Below are positions 46,265 to 55,012 of a stretch of DNA of 64,000 nt, one piece after another (within the stretch, counting starts at the first letter, position 1; each line of letters begins with the position of its first letter). The notes below the pieces were generated by a model. That model did no database searches, was not told where the DNA came from, and saw only the letters and a list, made by a program, of their open reading frames with translations. A program made the translations under genes and the position numbers. Where the stretch lies: positions 558,001 to 622,000 of the forward strand of contig NZ_JAKMCP010000003.1 in the NCBI RefSeq assembly GCF_022662105.1. The letters run 5' to 3'. This DNA comes from Aestuariivivens sediminis. GTDB taxonomy: Bacteria > Bacteroidota > Bacteroidia > Flavobacteriales > Flavobacteriaceae.

Positions 46265-46891
46265 TGGGATATTTAAATATTTATGGGTTTGTAAGGACAC
46301 TTTCCATTTTGGGTTTTTCATCACATAATCTACGATGTCCGGAATGACCTTTTCCCTTCTACTCCATTCGGGCTGTAAATATAAAATGCAGTTTTTATTT
46401 ACCTTGGCTGCCTGCTCTTCGGCAAATATGAAATCGGCCCTGTTATAAACAATAACTTTTAGCTCATCTGCTTTATCATATATCTCCGGGGTTGGAAGTT
46501 TTAATTTTTTTGGCGATAAACAAATCCAATCCCAAGTTCCTGTTAACTTATAGGCTCCCGAGGTTTCGACGTGCACCTGCATCCCTTCTGCTTTAAGTAA
46601 TCCCGTTAAGGGTGCCATATCCCAAGTTAAGGGTTCGCCACCAGTTACCACAACCGTATCACTGTATTGTTTTGCATGGTGTACGATCTCCGTGGTGCGA
46701 GTTGGAGGATGTAAATCGGCATTCCAACTTTCCTTTACATCACACCAGTGGCACCCTACATCACAGCCACCAATCCGCACAAAATAAGCTGCTGTCCCCT
46801 TATGGTAGCCCTCCCCCTGTATGGTATAAAATTCCTCCATTAAGGGTAGCATTTCTCCTCGATCCACCAATTGCTGTATCTCTTTTTTCAT
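46262..46891 (-). CDS. queE: 7-carboxy-7-deazaguanine synthase (radical SAM)
   Basis: The 209-residue protein has EFYTIQGEGYHKGTAAYFVRIGGCDVGCHWCD, with the QueE radical-SAM cysteines arranged CxxxCxxC, then VVTGGEPLTW and the C-terminal LQPEWSRR block. It converts carboxytetrahydropterin to CDG in queuosine synthesis. Queuosine modifies tRNA-Asn, -Asp, -His and -Tyr, an intriguing neighbour for the gat operon, though adjacency may be chance. A longer start at 46930 is excluded by the -7 box at 46898-46905. Confidence 0.94.
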   Translation of the reverse strand: MKKEIQQLVDRGEMLPLMEEFYTIQGEGYHKGTAAYFVRIGGCDVGCHWCDVKESWNADLHPPTRTTEIVHHAKQYSDTVVVTGGEPLTWDMAPLTGLLKAEGMQVHVETSGAYKLTGTWDWICLSPKKLKLPTPEIYDKADELKVIVYNRADFIFAEEQAAKVNKNCILYLQPEWSRREKVIPDIVDYVMKNPKWKVSLQTHKYLNIP

Positions 46892-46897
46892 CGTTGG

Positions 46898-46905
46898 CAA
46901 AGATA
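46898..46905 (-). promoter_or_regulatory. -7 promoter box of queE
   Basis: Minus-strand TATCTTTG, an exact TAnnTTTG match, ends 6 bases before the queE ATG at 46891. The 5' UTR would be nearly absent. Confidence 0.5.
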
Positions 46906-46997
46906 ACGCATTTGCAAGGGAAATGTTCAAAAGATTTTATATATCTTGTTCATTTGAATTGTCGTATAATGGTTATTTTTAGCAAAATATCGCACGT

Positions 46998-48536
46998 ATG
47001 AGCAAAAAGGAAACTTTTTTTAAACATATCACTGAAGGCTATACTACTAAAGGTGATTTTATCCCCATTGGAGCAGCCATGTTAAACGGTGAAACGATAA
47101 CCGGGGCCCATGTAAAGATTCCCTTGAAAACCATGAATCGCCATGGCTTAATAGCAGGGGCTACAGGCACGGGGAAAACCAAATCATTACAAATATTAGC
47201 TGAACATCTCAGTGATAAAGGTATCCCTGTTTTATTGATGGACATTAAAGGTGACCTAAGCGGTCTGTCCAAGCCAAGTCCCGGACATCCAAAAATTGAT
47301 GAACGCCATGAAAAGATAGGCCTTCCATTTGAAGCGAAGGACTTTCCTGTTGAAATTTTAACGCTATCCGAACAGGATGGTGTGCGCCTAAGAGCTACAG
47401 TGAGTGAATTTGGTCCGGTTCTCCTATCAAGGATTTTAGACTTATCGGACGCTCAAACTGGTGTTGTTGCTGTTCTTTTTCAATATTGTGATGACCATAA
47501 ATTACCTGTATTGGATTTAAAGGATTTTAAAAAAATCCTGCATTATGCTACCAATGAAGGTAAAGAGGAATTTTCCCGGACCTATGGCAGAATATCTACA
47601 GCATCAACGGGAGCCATTCTAAGAAAAATTATTGAATTGGAACAACAGGGTGCCGATTTATTTTTTGGAGAAACGTCGTTTGAGGTTGATGACCTCTTGA
47701 GAATTGACGAAGATGGCCGGGGGTATATTAACATCTTAAGGTTAACTGATATCCAGGATCGGCCTAAATTATTTTCCACCTTCATGTTGAGCTTATTGGG
47801 AGAAATTTATTCTACTTTCCCGGAACAAGGCGATAGTGATAGACCGGAACTTGTTCTGTTTATAGATGAGGCCCATTTAATTTTTAACGAGGCCTCCAAG
47901 CCTTTATTAAATCAAATTGAAAGTATAGTAAAATTAATTAGGAGCAAAGGTGTGGGCCTATACTTTGTAACACAAAACCCCTCTGATATTCCCGAAGCGG
48001 TTTTAGGCCAATTAGGACTTAAAATACAACATGCCCTTCGGGCGTTCACTGCCAACGATAGAAAAGCCATAAAACTCACTGCCCAAAACTATCCGGATTC
48101 CGAATTTTACGATACCACAGCGGTTTTGACATCACTGGGTATTGGCGAGGCTTTGGTCTCAGCTTTAGATGAAAAGGGACGTCCCACGCCTCTGTCCGCC
48201 ACCATGATGCGTGCCCCTATGAGTAGAATGGATGTGTTATCCGATACCGAATTAAGTGAGTTACTTTCCCAATCTAAATTGGTGGCAAAATATAATGACA
48301 CTATTGACAGGGAAAGTGCCTATGAGATGTTAAATGAAAAAATAGAACGTGCAGAGGCTAAAGAAGCCAGGGAAAAAGCACAGAAAGAACGGGAAGCAAT
48401 GATAAAATCGGCATCGAAAAAAAGCACTTCAACATATAGAAGGAGTACGAGAATGCATCCCGTTGTTAAAGTTTTGACCAGTGCCACATTTATTAGAAGT
48501 GTGTTCGGGATATTAACAAAAATGATGAAAAATTAA
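46998..48536 (+). CDS. HerA-like ATPase (DUF853 family)
   Basis: The 512-residue protein has Walker A GATGTGKTKSLQ at about residues 52-63, DIKGDLSGLS, Walker B LFIDEAHLIFNEA, the sensor-like YFVTQNPSDIPEAVLGQLG, and a basic C-terminal tail. It belongs to the FtsK/HerA superfamily, DUF853 branch. The family is widespread and no clear role is known; no NurA-type nuclease gene accompanies it here, so this need not be a DNA end-resection system. Confidence 0.9.
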   Translation: MSKKETFFKHITEGYTTKGDFIPIGAAMLNGETITGAHVKIPLKTMNRHGLIAGATGTGKTKSLQILAEHLSDKGIPVLLMDIKGDLSGLSKPSPGHPKIDERHEKIGLPFEAKDFPVEILTLSEQDGVRLRATVSEFGPVLLSRILDLSDAQTGVVAVLFQYCDDHKLPVLDLKDFKKILHYATNEGKEEFSRTYGRISTASTGAILRKIIELEQQGADLFFGETSFEVDDLLRIDEDGRGYINILRLTDIQDRPKLFSTFMLSLLGEIYSTFPEQGDSDRPELVLFIDEAHLIFNEASKPLLNQIESIVKLIRSKGVGLYFVTQNPSDIPEAVLGQLGLKIQHALRAFTANDRKAIKLTAQNYPDSEFYDTTAVLTSLGIGEALVSALDEKGRPTPLSATMMRAPMSRMDVLSDTELSELLSQSKLVAKYNDTIDRESAYEMLNEKIERAEAKEAREKAQKEREAMIKSASKKSTSTYRRSTRMHPVVKVLTSATFIRSVFGILTKMMKN

Positions 48537-48571
48537 TCTATATATAAACCTTCAAATAAATCAAAAAATTA

Positions 48572-49129
48572 ATGAACAGACTACTTTTAAGCCTTCTAAT
48601 AGCCATTTATGCCACCAGCTGCAACTATGAAACAAAGGATTTTGAGATTGGCAAATATCATGTTGGTCACTTAACGGATTCAACCCAAGTTAAGGATTTA
48701 AAGATGATTTTTAGCAATGATTCCATATCACATTTTGATAGTGATAATGCCCTTTCCAGTAATATCAAGGCTATTGAAATCTTTGATAAACAAGGCAATA
48801 AACTGTTAGTGCTTTCACCGAGAATATTTTCCGATTCAACTTCGGTTATTAGTAATGTACAAATCATGGATTCCAGATATAAGACTAAAGAAAACATATC
48901 CACTTTAAGTACTTTTAAAGATATTGCTGATGCCTATAAAATTACCAGAATTAATAATTTGATAAATTCAATAGTCGTATCTGTTAATACAATTAATGCC
49001 GCTTTCACCATCGATAAAAAAGAATTGCCAGCCAATCTAAGGTTTGATAGAAAATTAAATATAGAAGCCACCCACATTCCGGATAACGCAAAAATCAAAT
49101 ATTTTTTCGTAAACTGGAACAACAAATAA
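48572..49129 (+). CDS. Lipoprotein of unknown function
   Basis: The 185-residue protein has a lipoprotein signal (YATSCNYE, Cys near residue 17) and then an all-beta-looking body with no motif I recognise. It lies 35 bases after the HerA-like gene and 11 bases before a YitT gene, so it may belong to a short operon. Confidence 0.75.
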   Translation: MNRLLLSLLIAIYATSCNYETKDFEIGKYHVGHLTDSTQVKDLKMIFSNDSISHFDSDNALSSNIKAIEIFDKQGNKLLVLSPRIFSDSTSVISNVQIMDSRYKTKENISTLSTFKDIADAYKITRINNLINSIVVSVNTINAAFTIDKKELPANLRFDRKLNIEATHIPDNAKIKYFFVNWNNK

Positions 49130-49140
49130 ATAGGTAATAA

Positions 49141-50115
49141 ATGAATCCGTTTCTTTCTAAAATATTGGTCGATATTGCCCGCAAAAGAATAGCGCATAAA
49201 CGTCCTAACCAACCTGTTAGAAAGAGGGAGATTGTGCCTGTAGTCAGGAACCTTCAGGTTGAATTGGCGCACACCATAAAAAAATATATTTTTATAACCA
49301 TTGGTATCTTTTCAGCTGGATTTGGCTTAAAAGGATTTTTGTTACCCAATAGATTTATAGATGGCGGTGCCACAGGGATTTCCCTGTTAATAGAGAATAT
49401 TACTCATATTAAACTGGAGTTCTTACTCGTTATCATCAACCTCCCTTTTATATTGTTGGCGTCCAAAACCATAAACCTAAGATTTGCCATTCGTAGCATA
49501 ATAGCCATTCTGTTTTTGGCTATTGTAGTGCATTACGTGGAATATCCAATAATAACAGAGGACAAACTTCTTATTGCTGTTTTTGGGGGTTTCTTTTTAG
49601 GTCTTGGCATAGGGATGTCCATGCGAGGCGGAAGTGTTATTGATGGTACAGAGGTATTGGCTATTTACTTAAGTAGAAAATTGTCATTAACGGTTGGAGA
49701 TGTTTTATTATTGATAAATATCATTATATTTTCTTTTGGTGCCTATATCCTGTCCATAGAGGTTGCATTATATGCTATCCTTACCTATTTGGCTGCCTCT
49801 AAAACGGTTGACTTTGTTGTTGATGGCGTTGAAGAATATGTTGGGGTAACCATAATTTCCGAAAAGCATGAAGCCATTCGGTTAATGATCATTGAAAAAT
49901 TACAACGGGCCTGTACCATCTATTCCGGAAAGGGAGGCTATGGAGCCGGTAAGACCTCCTTCACCAAAGACATTATTTATACGGTAATGACCCGACTTGA
50001 GATATCCAAACTTAAAACTGAAATTGATAAAATTGATAAAAAAGCATTTTTGGTAATGGGCATAGTTAAGGATATTAAAGGCGGTACGATAAAGCGAAAG
50101 CCCTTAAAAGATTAA
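49141..50115 (+). CDS. YitT family membrane protein (DUF161/DUF2179)
   Basis: The 324-residue protein has a basic 45-residue N-terminal extension, about five to six transmembrane helices with GFGLKGFLLPNRFIDGGATGISLL, GIGMSMRGGSVIDGTEVLA and YLAASKTVDFVVDG, then a cytosolic DUF2179 domain (CTIYSGKGGYGAGKTSFTKDI). Function of YitT-type transport-like proteins is not settled. It is close to a lipoprotein gene upstream and a cupin gene 2 bases downstream. Confidence 0.9.
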   Translation: MNPFLSKILVDIARKRIAHKRPNQPVRKREIVPVVRNLQVELAHTIKKYIFITIGIFSAGFGLKGFLLPNRFIDGGATGISLLIENITHIKLEFLLVIINLPFILLASKTINLRFAIRSIIAILFLAIVVHYVEYPIITEDKLLIAVFGGFFLGLGIGMSMRGGSVIDGTEVLAIYLSRKLSLTVGDVLLLINIIIFSFGAYILSIEVALYAILTYLAASKTVDFVVDGVEEYVGVTIISEKHEAIRLMIIEKLQRACTIYSGKGGYGAGKTSFTKDIIYTVMTRLEISKLKTEIDKIDKKAFLVMGIVKDIKGGTIKRKPLKD

Positions 50116-50117
50116 GA

Positions 50118-50483
50118 ATGAAAAAATACCAAATTCAAGACAACCCAATTATTATTCCAACAAGTGATGGTAAACTTATTAAAGAGCACTTTGGCCTGTT
50201 AAGTGATGTTAATTCGAAAATAAGTATTGCCCACATGATAGCACCCGCCGGTTGGCAAGAACCGTTTCAAAGACCTGAATTTGATGAGTATACATTTATT
50301 ATTAAAGGAAAAAAACAATTTATAATTGATGGCGATACAGTTATTTTGGAAGCTGGCCAATCCATTAAAGTTCAAAAAGATACCCGGGTTCAATACTCAA
50401 ATCCATTTAATGAAGCCTGTGAGTATATTGCTATATGTCTGCCTGCTTTTAGCATGGAATTGGTTAATAGAGAAAATGAATGA
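50118..50483 (+). CDS. Cupin domain protein
   Basis: The 121-residue protein is a single small beta barrel: AGWQEPFQRPEFDEYTFIIKGKKQFIIDGDTVILEAGQSIKVQKDTRVQYSNPF matches the two cupin motifs, with Glu retained but few metal-binding His. It could bind a small ligand; no substrate can be named. It overlaps the hydrolase gene by 4 bases. Confidence 0.85.
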   Translation: MKKYQIQDNPIIIPTSDGKLIKEHFGLLSDVNSKISIAHMIAPAGWQEPFQRPEFDEYTFIIKGKKQFIIDGDTVILEAGQSIKVQKDTRVQYSNPFNEACEYIAICLPAFSMELVNRENE

Positions 50484-51307
50484 AATTGGTTGTAGCAAAA
50501 TGCATTGGATTATATATTAACCTCCTCGGCTATATTGCACCAAATGACGCTGCTCGCCTGGCCATTTCACTGTTTTCTAAACCAAGAAAAGGCAAACACA
50601 CCCAAGAAGCTCATGATTTTTTAAATACTGCATTTCAAGAGGAAGTCTTTTTTAATGGAACCTCCATAATGACCTACAGATGGCCCGGAATCCATGAGAC
50701 CATTTTATTGGTTCATGGGTGGGAAAGCAATGCCTTTAGATGGGAAGCATTAATTAACAGGTTAAGATTAAAGAACCATAATATAGTTGCGGTTGATGCT
50801 CCGGGTCACGGTAAATCTGGAAGCAAATCCTTCAATATTATTGACTACTCTGAATACCTAAAGGTTGTAACTTATAAGTTTAATGTCCAAGCAATCATAG
50901 CACACTCATTTGGGGGAATGGCCACAATATTCTTTCAATATAAATATCAGGTCCCTTTATTAAAAAAAATTGTTTTACTAGGAGCACCATCTAATCTAGA
51001 AGATGTTATTAAACGCTACACAAAAATGATGGGATTTAATACCATCGTTACCAACGCGTTAAAAGCCTTTTACCTGCAGCATTTTGGACATTCGCCCGAA
51101 TATTATCATGCCGCTAAATTTACTAAAGCCATAAAAACTAGGGGTCTGATTATTCACGATCCAGAAGATCATATTATTCCGTATCGCGATGCATTGGAAT
51201 ACCAGGCCTTCTACCCTAATGTTAAGCTAATCACAACGGAAAATTTAGACCACAGTTTAAAATCTGAAGCGGTTGACCAGCACATTTTAGAATTTATTGC
51301 CGACTAG
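50480..51307 (+). CDS. Alpha/beta hydrolase
   Basis: The 275-residue protein has the oxyanion-hole region LLVHGWESNAFRWEAL, VDAPGHGKS, the nucleophile elbow AHSFGG, the acid in HDPEDHIIPYRDA and the His in ENLDHS, a full serine-hydrolase triad. Substrate is unknown. It overlaps the cupin gene by 4 bases and contains the promoter of the next gene near its end. Confidence 0.9.
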   Translation: MKLVVAKCIGLYINLLGYIAPNDAARLAISLFSKPRKGKHTQEAHDFLNTAFQEEVFFNGTSIMTYRWPGIHETILLVHGWESNAFRWEALINRLRLKNHNIVAVDAPGHGKSGSKSFNIIDYSEYLKVVTYKFNVQAIIAHSFGGMATIFFQYKYQVPLLKKIVLLGAPSNLEDVIKRYTKMMGFNTIVTNALKAFYLQHFGHSPEYYHAAKFTKAIKTRGLIIHDPEDHIIPYRDALEYQAFYPNVKLITTENLDHSLKSEAVDQHILEFIAD

Positions 51308-51314
51308 ATTATTG

Positions 51315-51322
51315 TATTTTTG
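51315..51322 (+). promoter_or_regulatory. -7 box 4 bases before an ATG (possible leaderless transcript)
   Basis: TATTTTTG, an exact TAnnTTTG match, is followed by TACT and then the ATG of the pseudouridine synthase gene. Start-site placement 5-7 bases downstream would make the mRNA leaderless. Confidence 0.5.
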
Positions 51323-51326
51323 TACT

Positions 51327-52073
51327 ATGGAAAAAGCATTAAAACGAATTAATAAGTTTTTAAGTGAGATTGGCTACTGTTCACGACGTGAGGCCGATAA
51401 GCTTATTGAAGCAGGTCGTGTTACTGTTAATGGCAAAATTCCAGAAAAAGGCACTAAAATTGCGCCCACCGATGAAGTTGCTATTGATGGAAAAACGGTT
51501 GAAAAAGCTAAAAAAGGCTTTGTTTATCTTGCCTTTAATAAACCTGTAGGCATTGTTTGCACCACAGATACCCAAGTGGAAAAAGACAATATCATAGATT
51601 ACATCAATTATCCCAAGCGCATTTTTCCGGTGGGCCGATTAGACAAGCTTAGTGAAGGACTTATTTTGCTCACTGACGATGGTGATATCGTAAATAAAAT
51701 TCTTCGGGCCAGTAACAATCATGAAAAAGAATATGTGGTACAGGTAGATAAACCCATTTCCCAGACTTTTATTGAACGAATGTCCAAAGGGATTTATCTA
51801 AAAGAACTAGGACAAACCACAAAACCTTGCAAGGTCGAAAAAATAGACAGGTTCCACTTCAAAATCATTTTAACCCAAGGCCTAAACAGACAGATTAGGC
51901 GAATGTGTGACTATTTGAGCTATGATGTCATCGCATTAAGACGTACTAGAATAATGAACATAGTACTGGATACTCCTATGGGAACATATAGAGAATTGAC
52001 CCAAAAAGAATTAACCACTTTGAACGATCTTTTGAAATTATCATCCAAAACATTTAAACCCTCTAAATTTTAA
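51327..52073 (+). CDS. RsuA/RluF-type rRNA pseudouridine synthase
   Basis: The 248-residue protein has an N-terminal S4 RNA-binding domain (KFLSEIGYCSRREADKLIEAGRVTVNG) and the catalytic GRLDKLSEGLILLTDDGD with the essential Asp, then LTQGLNRQIRRMCDYLSY. This is the RsuA/RluB/E/F family; length and the MCDYLSY block favour RluF (23S rRNA), but this is not proven. Starts upstream of the -7 box are unlikely. Confidence 0.92.
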   Translation: MEKALKRINKFLSEIGYCSRREADKLIEAGRVTVNGKIPEKGTKIAPTDEVAIDGKTVEKAKKGFVYLAFNKPVGIVCTTDTQVEKDNIIDYINYPKRIFPVGRLDKLSEGLILLTDDGDIVNKILRASNNHEKEYVVQVDKPISQTFIERMSKGIYLKELGQTTKPCKVEKIDRFHFKIILTQGLNRQIRRMCDYLSYDVIALRRTRIMNIVLDTPMGTYRELTQKELTTLNDLLKLSSKTFKPSKF

Positions 52074-52085
52074 ACTTTTAGAAAA

Positions 52086-52514
52086 ATGAAAAACAAAATC
52101 AGCCCTTTCCATCTGGCAATTCCGGTTAACAATATAGAAATCAGCCGTAAGTTCTATCAGGAAATTCTTGGTTGTGAGGCAGGTAGGAGCAGTACTAGTT
52201 GGGTGGACTTTAATTTTTTTGGTCATCAAGTAGTTATCCATTACAAACCTAAATCTGAACACTCAGAGTTACATACGAATCCTGTAGACGGGAAAGATGT
52301 CCCAGTACCGCATTTTGGAGTTATATTACCTTGGGATAAATTTCATGGCTTGGCAAAACACTTAAAAAACAAAAACGTGACCTTTATTATTGAACCCTAT
52401 ATTCGTTTTAAGGGCATGGTTGGCGAACAAGCCACTATGTTTTTTTATGATCCATCAGGAAACGCTTTAGAGTTTAAGGCCTTTAAGGATATTAATCAAT
52501 TATTCACCAAATAA
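52086..52514 (+). CDS. VOC (glyoxalase/dioxygenase fold) protein
   Basis: The 142-residue protein starts [28 protein letters not shown], with the His ligand, and ends [14 protein letters not shown] with the Glu ligand, the two landmarks of vicinal-oxygen-chelate metalloenzymes. The specific reaction is unknown. It lies 12 bases after the pseudouridine synthase gene and converges on folD. Confidence 0.9.
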   Translation: MKNKISPFHLAIPVNNIEISRKFYQEILGCEAGRSSTSWVDFNFFGHQVVIHYKPKSEHSELHTNPVDGKDVPVPHFGVILPWDKFHGLAKHLKNKNVTFIIEPYIRFKGMVGEQATMFFYDPSGNALEFKAFKDINQLFTK

Positions 52515-52559
52515 TTCCAAACTTAAATCAACATCCCAAACCCCCTTCAATACAACTGG

Positions 52560-53435
52560 CTAATTACGCCTTTTTCTTGCCAACAAGGTGTTTTTAAGCA
52601 ACATGGCTCTGGTCATAGGCCCAACGCCCCCAGGAACCGGAGTAATATACGCTGCTTTGGGACTTACACTTTCAAAATGGACATCGCCAGCTAAACGGTA
52701 GCCCCGCTTTTTTGTTTCGTCAGGAATGCGGGTAATACCCACGTCAACAATAGTAACTCCGTCTTTAACCATATCTCCCGTTAAAAACTCCGGAATACCT
52801 AAGGCTGCAATAATAATATCTGCTTGCCTGGTAAGGTTCTCTAAATTTGTAGTCCTACTATGCGCAATCGTTACAGTTGCATTCCCAGCCTTCCTTTTTT
52901 GACTCATCAAAATACTCATGGGGCGTCCTACTATATGGCTTCTTCCTATCACTACAACATGCTTACCTGAAGTTTGTATTTGATATCGTTCCAACAGCTC
53001 CAAAATGCCAAACGGAGTTGCTGATATAAAGGCAGGTAAATCTAAAGTCATTTTTCCAACATTCACTGGGTGAAAGCCATCGACATCTTTATCTGGATTA
53101 ATAGCCATTAACACCTTTTGCTCATTGATATGTTTAGGCAACGGTAATTGGACGATAAAGCCATCAATATCATCATTTGTATTCAGATCCTGAATAATTT
53201 CCAATAACTTTTCTTCCGTTGTTTCTTCGGGTAAATCAATTAAAGTAGAACCAAAACCAACCATTTCACAATCCTTCACCTTCGAATTCACATAAGTCAT
53301 ACTGGCCCCATCGGTCCCAACCAAAACTGCTGCCAAATGAGGTACTTTCTCTCCTTTGGATTTAATTTGAATGACTTCCTCGGCTATTTCATCCTTAATA
53401 TCTTTACTGATTTTATTCCCGTCTAGTATGGTCAT
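52560..53435 (-). CDS. folD: Bifunctional methylene-THF dehydrogenase/methenyl-THF cyclohydrolase
   Basis: The 291-residue protein has [21 protein letters not shown] with the catalytic Lys (normally YVxxKxK), [38 protein letters not shown] and [15 protein letters not shown]. FolD interconverts one-carbon folates using NADP+. Length is normal. It is downstream of ffh on the minus strand with a 70-base gap. Confidence 0.97.
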   Translation of the reverse strand: MTILDGNKISKDIKDEIAEEVIQIKSKGEKVPHLAAVLVGTDGASMTYVNSKVKDCEMVGFGSTLIDLPEETTEEKLLEIIQDLNTNDDIDGFIVQLPLPKHINEQKVLMAINPDKDVDGFHPVNVGKMTLDLPAFISATPFGILELLERYQIQTSGKHVVVIGRSHIVGRPMSILMSQKRKAGNATVTIAHSRTTNLENLTRQADIIIAALGIPEFLTGDMVKDGVTIVDVGITRIPDETKKRGYRLAGDVHFESVSPKAAYITPVPGGVGPMTRAMLLKNTLLARKRRN

Positions 53436-53505
53436 GGTTTATATAGGTATATTACGTTTAAGATCCTTTGACTGCACTTGGCATGACACTTTTAAGATGT
53501 AACAA

Positions 53506-54834
53506 TTAACGCATATTTTTCATCATCTGCATCATCTTTCTACCACCTCCACCTTGCATCATCTTCATCATTTTACTCATTTGAGTGAACTGCTTTAACA
53601 GTTGATTGACTTCCTGCACTGAAGTTCCGGATCCCTTCCCGATTCTCCTTTTTCTGCTGGCATTGAGAATGGATGGATTAGAACGTTCTTTTGGTGTCAT
53701 AGAATGAATAATGGCTTCAATTCCTTTAAACGCGTCATCATCAATATCGATATCCTTCATCATTTTTCCGGCACCGGGAATCATTCCAATGAGGTCTTTC
53801 ATATTTCCCATTTTCTTTATCTGCTGAATTTGTTTTAGGAAATCATCAAAACCAAATTGATTTTTAGCTATTTTCTTTTGAAGTTTTCTTGCCTCTTGTT
53901 CATCAAATTGCTCCTGTGCACGTTCCACTAAAGACACAACATCCCCCATGCCTAAGATACGATCGGCCATACGGGACGGGTGGAAAACATCTATGGCCTC
54001 CATTTTTTCACCAGTACCAATAAACTTAATGGGTTTATGGACCACCGATTTAATGGATATGGCTGCACCACCTCTTGTATCCCCATCCAATTTGGTTAGG
54101 ATTACCCCATCAAAATTCAATACATCGTTAAATGCCTTTGCCGTATTCACCGCATCTTGACCAGTCATAGAATCCACAACAAAGAGCGTTTCTTCAGGAT
54201 GTATGGCCTTATGAATATTAGAAATTTCAGTCATCATGACCTCATCTACTGCCAATCGGCCAGCGGTATCAATAATAACCACATTAAACCCATTGGCTTT
54301 AGCATGAGCTATCCCTGCTTTTGCTATGGCAACAGGATCATTGTTACCTTTATCACTAAAGACATCGACATTAATTTGATCCCCTACAATATGTAATTGG
54401 TCAATTGCAGCCGGACGGTATACATCACATGCGACTAATAAGGGTTTCTTCGTTTTTTTATTTTTAAGATAATAGGCAAGTTTACCGGAAAAGGTTGTTT
54501 TACCAGAACCTTGGAGACCAGACATTAAAATAACGCTTGGTGATCCCGTAAGGTTAACATCCACAGCTTCACCTCCCATAAGTTCAGTTAACTCGTCCTT
54601 TACTATTTTAACTAATAATTGACCAGGCTGTAAAGACTTTAACACATTTTGTCCAAGTGCTTTTTCTTTTACGCTATTGGTAAATTCCTTTGCTATTTTA
54701 AAATTAACATCAGCATCTAAAAGGGCTCGCCTTACTTCTTTTAAAGTCTCTGCTACATTTACCTCAGTAATGCTCCCATGGCCTTTAAGAACGTGTAAGG
54801 CTTTATCTAATTTGTCACTTAAATTACTAAACAT
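53506..54834 (-). CDS. ffh: Signal recognition particle protein Ffh
   Basis: The 442-residue protein has the N domain, G domain motifs GLQGSGKTTFSGKLA (G1), DTAGRLAVDE (G3), LTKLDGDTRGG (G4 region), and a Met-rich M domain ending MMQGGGGRKMMQMMKNMR that binds signal sequences and 4.5S RNA. It targets nascent membrane proteins to SecYEG. The ATG at 54834 fits the family start (MFSNLSDKLDKAL). Confidence 0.97.
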   Translation of the reverse strand: MFSNLSDKLDKALHVLKGHGSITEVNVAETLKEVRRALLDADVNFKIAKEFTNSVKEKALGQNVLKSLQPGQLLVKIVKDELTELMGGEAVDVNLTGSPSVILMSGLQGSGKTTFSGKLAYYLKNKKTKKPLLVACDVYRPAAIDQLHIVGDQINVDVFSDKGNNDPVAIAKAGIAHAKANGFNVVIIDTAGRLAVDEVMMTEISNIHKAIHPEETLFVVDSMTGQDAVNTAKAFNDVLNFDGVILTKLDGDTRGGAAISIKSVVHKPIKFIGTGEKMEAIDVFHPSRMADRILGMGDVVSLVERAQEQFDEQEARKLQKKIAKNQFGFDDFLKQIQQIKKMGNMKDLIGMIPGAGKMMKDIDIDDDAFKGIEAIIHSMTPKERSNPSILNASRKRRIGKGSGTSVQEVNQLLKQFTQMSKMMKMMQGGGGRKMMQMMKNMR

Positions 54835-54858
54835 GTGTTCTCTAAATTTTAGGAAGTG

Positions 54859-54866
54859 CAAAGTTA
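54859..54866 (-). promoter_or_regulatory. -7 promoter box of ffh
   Basis: Minus-strand TAACTTTG, an exact TAnnTTTG match, ends 24 bases before the ffh ATG and supports that start. Confidence 0.55.
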
Positions 54867-54905
54867 ATGAATTGAAGCATATAATTGAAACCTGATATTA
54901 TAAAG

Positions 54906-54937
54906 AAAAAAAAAGCTGTCAATTTATCATTGACAGC
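54906..54937 (-). terminator. Intrinsic terminator of the repeat lipoprotein gene
   Basis: GCTGTCAAT and ATTGACAGC form a perfect 9-bp stem with a 5-base loop, read into a tract of nine Ts on the minus strand, 75 bases after the lipoprotein stop codon. Confidence 0.92.
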
Positions 54938-55012
54938 CCAAAAAGGATTACCTAGCTAACTAACCTAGTTAAAATCGATTTATGAAGTCTTCCTTTTTTA
55001 ACCAAAACATAA

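Noticed and set aside
46998-48536. HerA-NurA type anti-phage or DNA-end resection system
   Set aside because: The ATPase belongs to the DUF853 branch and no nuclease or defence gene is nearby.
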